From NCBI RefSeq assembly GCF_026013365.1, contig NZ_JAPDOE010000006.1, positions 124,001 to 188,000 of the forward strand: a DNA stretch of 64,000 nt. Direction: 5' to 3'. The position numbers were made by a program, and so were the translations under genes. Source of the DNA: Paenibacillus sp. LS1. Lineage in GTDB: Bacteria; Bacillota; Bacilli; Paenibacillales; Paenibacillaceae. The notes under the pieces are model-generated. The model made no database searches. It had not been told where the DNA came from and saw only the letters and a list, made by a program, of their open reading frames with translations. Positions 61,692 to 64,000 of the stretch are shown one piece after another. The first letter of the stretch is position 1. Every line of letters begins with the position of its first letter.

Positions 61692-63272
61692 ATGTCCATA
61701 CATCAGATAGGTCACAAGGTGTCTTTTGCTGATATCAAAACGAAGTTGCCTCAGGAAAGTTGGATGTACACTCAGAATGAAGCGCACAACGGTGAATTTG
61801 AAGCCGAGGAAGTATGGTTACATTCTGGTGACCTTCATATCAGTGAACTGTTGTTGGATGAAGGACCTTTTTTGATCTTGGTTGAAGGAAATCTGACAGT
61901 GGATCGTTATATTGGAAATACAAGTTCCGACGCGGCCAGTTCAAATCTGGTTGTACTTGGGAATCTCACAACGCCCTATATGATCGTGGGTGGGCAGGAA
62001 ATATATATTACAGGTAATCTCTATGTGGAGGATATGTTCTGGGGGGATTATAACCATGGAGAATTGACAGTGAGAGGGAATGTAGAAGGTGGATTGCTGG
62101 TAAGTACCGAGCAATATATGATTCAGGTTCAAGGACAGCGTAATGTGAAGCGTCAGCTTGAAGAATGGGAGGATCTCGGACCATGGCGGGGCTTTGACAT
62201 GTTGGCGTTATTGGTTCCTGAATGTGTGATTGATGAAGATACAGAGCCGTTTCCTTGGCGAGAGGAAATGTTAAAGAGGCTGCAGCAAGGACGACCTGTA
62301 ATCAACCGAAAGTACATTCACGCTGATGAATCAGAGCCAGATGTGCCGGATTGGTTCGAAGATCATCGTATTACCGCTGAGAACATAGAGCGTCTTACTC
62401 ATCCATCTTTGTTGCCTGTAAGAGAGGAGGATGAGTTACTCAACAGCTATGAATTTTGGTTGAATGAGCAATTTTGCCGAGTATCGGTCTATGGAGATGA
62501 GCATAAGGAGGGGTATTTCCGCAGTCTTTATTTTCAGGATGACCATAACTGTGCATTGTTGCTTAAGATGGAGCCATCAAATCAAGGTTCCAACTCTCCT
62601 GATAAACATATCCTACAACCGGGTAAACCTGTCTGGATGATCTCAGGTGCATATCGTTATCTGCACAATGAGAATTCGGAATGGAACGTATTTTCGGAGA
62701 ACTCACCTGCTGATATTCAGCAGTTAAGCGAGCAAGGATGGAGCACCTTGTTGCAGTCTGTATCGAATTATCAGTATGCCCGTTCCTTAATTTCGCATCA
62801 ACTGATCCGTGATTTATTAGCTTTGCCGATCGTGGAGCCATATGACGATTATTATGATGACGACCGGCATGGGCTGTGGATTGGAGACTTGTATTATGCA
62901 TTTCGACAAGCAGGTCAGCTGAGTGATGGTGTTCCCCAGCCAGCTATGCTACGTATTGGAAGAGAGTATAAGGATACTCAAGGGGAGACGCAGGTGGAGA
63001 AATACTATTATACCCTGCACCAACATGAGGACGGCACGGAAAGTGTGTTGATCGAATACTCGGCTCAGAAGGACGAGGATGAGGAAGAAGAACCGGTGTT
63101 GCTTGAACTTCATTATATAGGCGGCTCTCAATTACTACATGCCGTTCAATTGCTCGAACGTGGACGCCAAGTGCTCATTCAAGCAAATGAGGATTTACTG
63201 AATGGGGAGCTGCCGTACGCTGCTGAATCATTTGCGAAGCGATTCTGGAAATCAAAAGGATACCTGAAATGA
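61692..63272 (+). CDS. Hypothetical protein with bactofilin-like beta repeats
   Basis: 526 residues from this start. GAGGAG at 61677-61682 lies nine bases before it; the frame is open to 61593, but that part holds a -10 box. Residues about 40-180 alternate short strands (WLHSGDLHISELLLDEGP, LVEGNLTVDRYIG, VVLGNLTTPYMIV, LTVRGNVEGGLL) suggesting a right-handed beta-helix such as polymer-forming or bactofilin-like proteins. The acidic second half (DEDEEEEPVLLE) has no motif I know. Monocistronic and flanked by terminators. Function unknown. Confidence 0.65.
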   Translation: MSIHQIGHKVSFADIKTKLPQESWMYTQNEAHNGEFEAEEVWLHSGDLHISELLLDEGPFLILVEGNLTVDRYIGNTSSDAASSNLVVLGNLTTPYMIVGGQEIYITGNLYVEDMFWGDYNHGELTVRGNVEGGLLVSTEQYMIQVQGQRNVKRQLEEWEDLGPWRGFDMLALLVPECVIDEDTEPFPWREEMLKRLQQGRPVINRKYIHADESEPDVPDWFEDHRITAENIERLTHPSLLPVREEDELLNSYEFWLNEQFCRVSVYGDEHKEGYFRSLYFQDDHNCALLLKMEPSNQGSNSPDKHILQPGKPVWMISGAYRYLHNENSEWNVFSENSPADIQQLSEQGWSTLLQSVSNYQYARSLISHQLIRDLLALPIVEPYDDYYDDDRHGLWIGDLYYAFRQAGQLSDGVPQPAMLRIGREYKDTQGETQVEKYYYTLHQHEDGTESVLIEYSAQKDEDEEEEPVLLELHYIGGSQLLHAVQLLERGRQVLIQANEDLLNGELPYAAESFAKRFWKSKGYLK

Positions 63273-63274
63273 AT

Positions 63275-63315
63275 AAAACAACCTTCACCTCTAGTTCTGA
63301 GGGAAGGTTGTTTTG
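63275..63315. terminator. Bidirectional terminator between converging genes
   Basis: AACAACCTTC pairs with GAAGGTTGTT, inner CCTC/GAGG, with TTTTG on the plus strand and TTTTATTC on the minus. Confidence 0.88.
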
Positions 63316-63324
63316 TCGTTGTAT

Positions 63325-64000
63325 TTACCCAAACTGTGCTTGATGCAGACGGCTGTACGAGCCTTTACGCGCGAGCAGTTCTTCATGGCTACCTTGTTCA
63401 GCGACGCTACCGTTCTCTACGACCACGATACGATCGGCGTGTCTGATGGTCGCCAGTCGATGGGCAATCACTAATGTCGTACGTCCCTGAGCTAGTTCAG
63501 ATAAGGCCAGCTGGATGGCTGCTTCCGTCTCGGTATCGAGTGCGGAGGTGGCTTCATCCAGAATGAGAATAGGTGGATTTTTCAGGATCATTCTGGCGAT
63601 GGACAACCGTTGCTTTTGTCCGCCGGACAATTTTACGCCACGTTCACCAATCATGGTGTCCAGTCCGTCTGGTTGGGACTGTACCAGCTCTTCCAGTTGG
63701 GCTCGGCGAATGGCTTGCCAGATTTCTTCATCCGAAGCATTTAGCTTGCCGTATGCAATATTCTCACGAATCGTTCCGTCAAACAGGAAAATATCCTGCT
63801 GCACAATCCCGATATGGGAGCGCAGTGATTCCAGGGTCATGTCCTTCACCGGAATGCCATCGATGGAGATATGTCCTGCATCCACATCGTAGAAACGTGG
63901 GATCAGACTGCATAACGTCGTTTTACCCCCGCCCGATGGTCCAACCAGAGCCACCGTCTGGCCGGCCTGAACATCCAGATTGACCTGAGACAGCGTAGGT
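63325..64000 (-). CDS. ABC exporter ATPase domain, C-terminal part (continues past window end)
   Basis: The minus-strand frame is open to the last base of the window; the visible part covers the nucleotide-binding domain. GPSGGGKT is the Walker A, QQDIFLFDGTI the Q-loop, SGGQKQRLSIARM the signature, PILILDEATSALD the Walker B and VIAHRLATIRHAD the switch region. The residues before GTG at 63954 (LSQVNLDVQAGQTVAL) continue the domain, so a start at that GTG is not real. Such domains follow six membrane helices in MsbA/LmrA-type multidrug or lipid exporters; the membrane half lies outside the window. Confidence 0.9.
   Translation of the reverse strand, partial: PTLSQVNLDVQAGQTVALVGPSGGGKTTLCSLIPRFYDVDAGHISIDGIPVKDMTLESLRSHIGIVQQDIFLFDGTIRENIAYGKLNASDEEIWQAIRRAQLEELVQSQPDGLDTMIGERGVKLSGGQKQRLSIARMILKNPPILILDEATSALDTETEAAIQLALSELAQGRTTLVIAHRLATIRHADRIVVVENGSVAEQGSHEELLARKGSYSRLHQAQFG

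Overview
The window looks like the chromosome of a Bacillota species, most probably a Paenibacillus-type soil bacterium. Supporting signs are strong AGGAGG-type ribosome binding sites with frequent TTG and GTG starts, an anaerobic B12 (cbi) operon in the order known from Bacillus megaterium, a secreted family-10 pectate lyase under a CcpA-type cre, a giant S-layer-homology protein, a YesM/YesN two-component pair beside an LplB/LplC-type sugar ABC importer, and Rex- and Fur-type operators. The species assignment is inferred. No rRNA, tRNA, CRISPR array, phage or transposase gene was found.

Layout. 1-11293: cobalamin operon, tail of a CbiH60-like protein, then cbiX (very long His-rich tail), cbiJ, cbiC, an 883-bp repeat-filled gap, cbiD, cbiET, cbiL, cbiF, cbiG, a MITE-like element, a terminator-like hairpin and cbiA. 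11473-20213: SDR oxidoreductase, ThuA-like protein, phasin-like coiled coil with a UbiB/AarF kinase, small membrane protein, SulP transporter behind a possibly structured leader, and a DEAD-box helicase with an R/G/S-rich tail. 20707-36666: the most unusual block. Two small divergent membrane proteins face a rightward cluster: secreted/membrane vWA protein, 1129-aa tubulin-like protein, 815-aa unknown, membrane vWA protein, 215-aa unknown, zinc-ribbon P-loop GTPase and a 1072-aa membrane protein resembling GTPase-associated protein 1. The cluster ends at a perfect terminator. 37028-41941: Fur-controlled orphan siderophore ABC ATPase, glutathione peroxidase, pectate lyase and a water-forming NADH oxidase with three Rex-like operators. 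42079-52781: 1856-aa SLH protein, FNT anion channel, molybdopterin oxidoreductase, MFS transporter. 53058-61495: response regulator, two permeases, solute-binding lipoprotein, histidine kinase and a second solute-binding lipoprotein. 61692-64000: hypothetical protein and the end of an ABC exporter.

How the parts work together. The cbi genes cover cobalt insertion to cobyrinate a,c-diamide by the oxygen-independent route. The nox and FNT genes look like redox-responsive genes read through Rex-type boxes. The pectate lyase, SLH protein and sugar importer fit plant-polysaccharide life. The 20.7-36.7 kb block reads as one envelope-associated machine: two vWA proteins with membrane anchors, a tubulin-fold filament or scaffold candidate, a GTPase, and a large membrane partner of the GTPase. 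No experimentally described function is known to me for this combination.

At least three families of non-coding repeats lie in the intergenic gaps: a 182-188 bp MITE-like element with TTTACAC ends, a 212-bp tandem unit, and nested TAACGAA palindromes.
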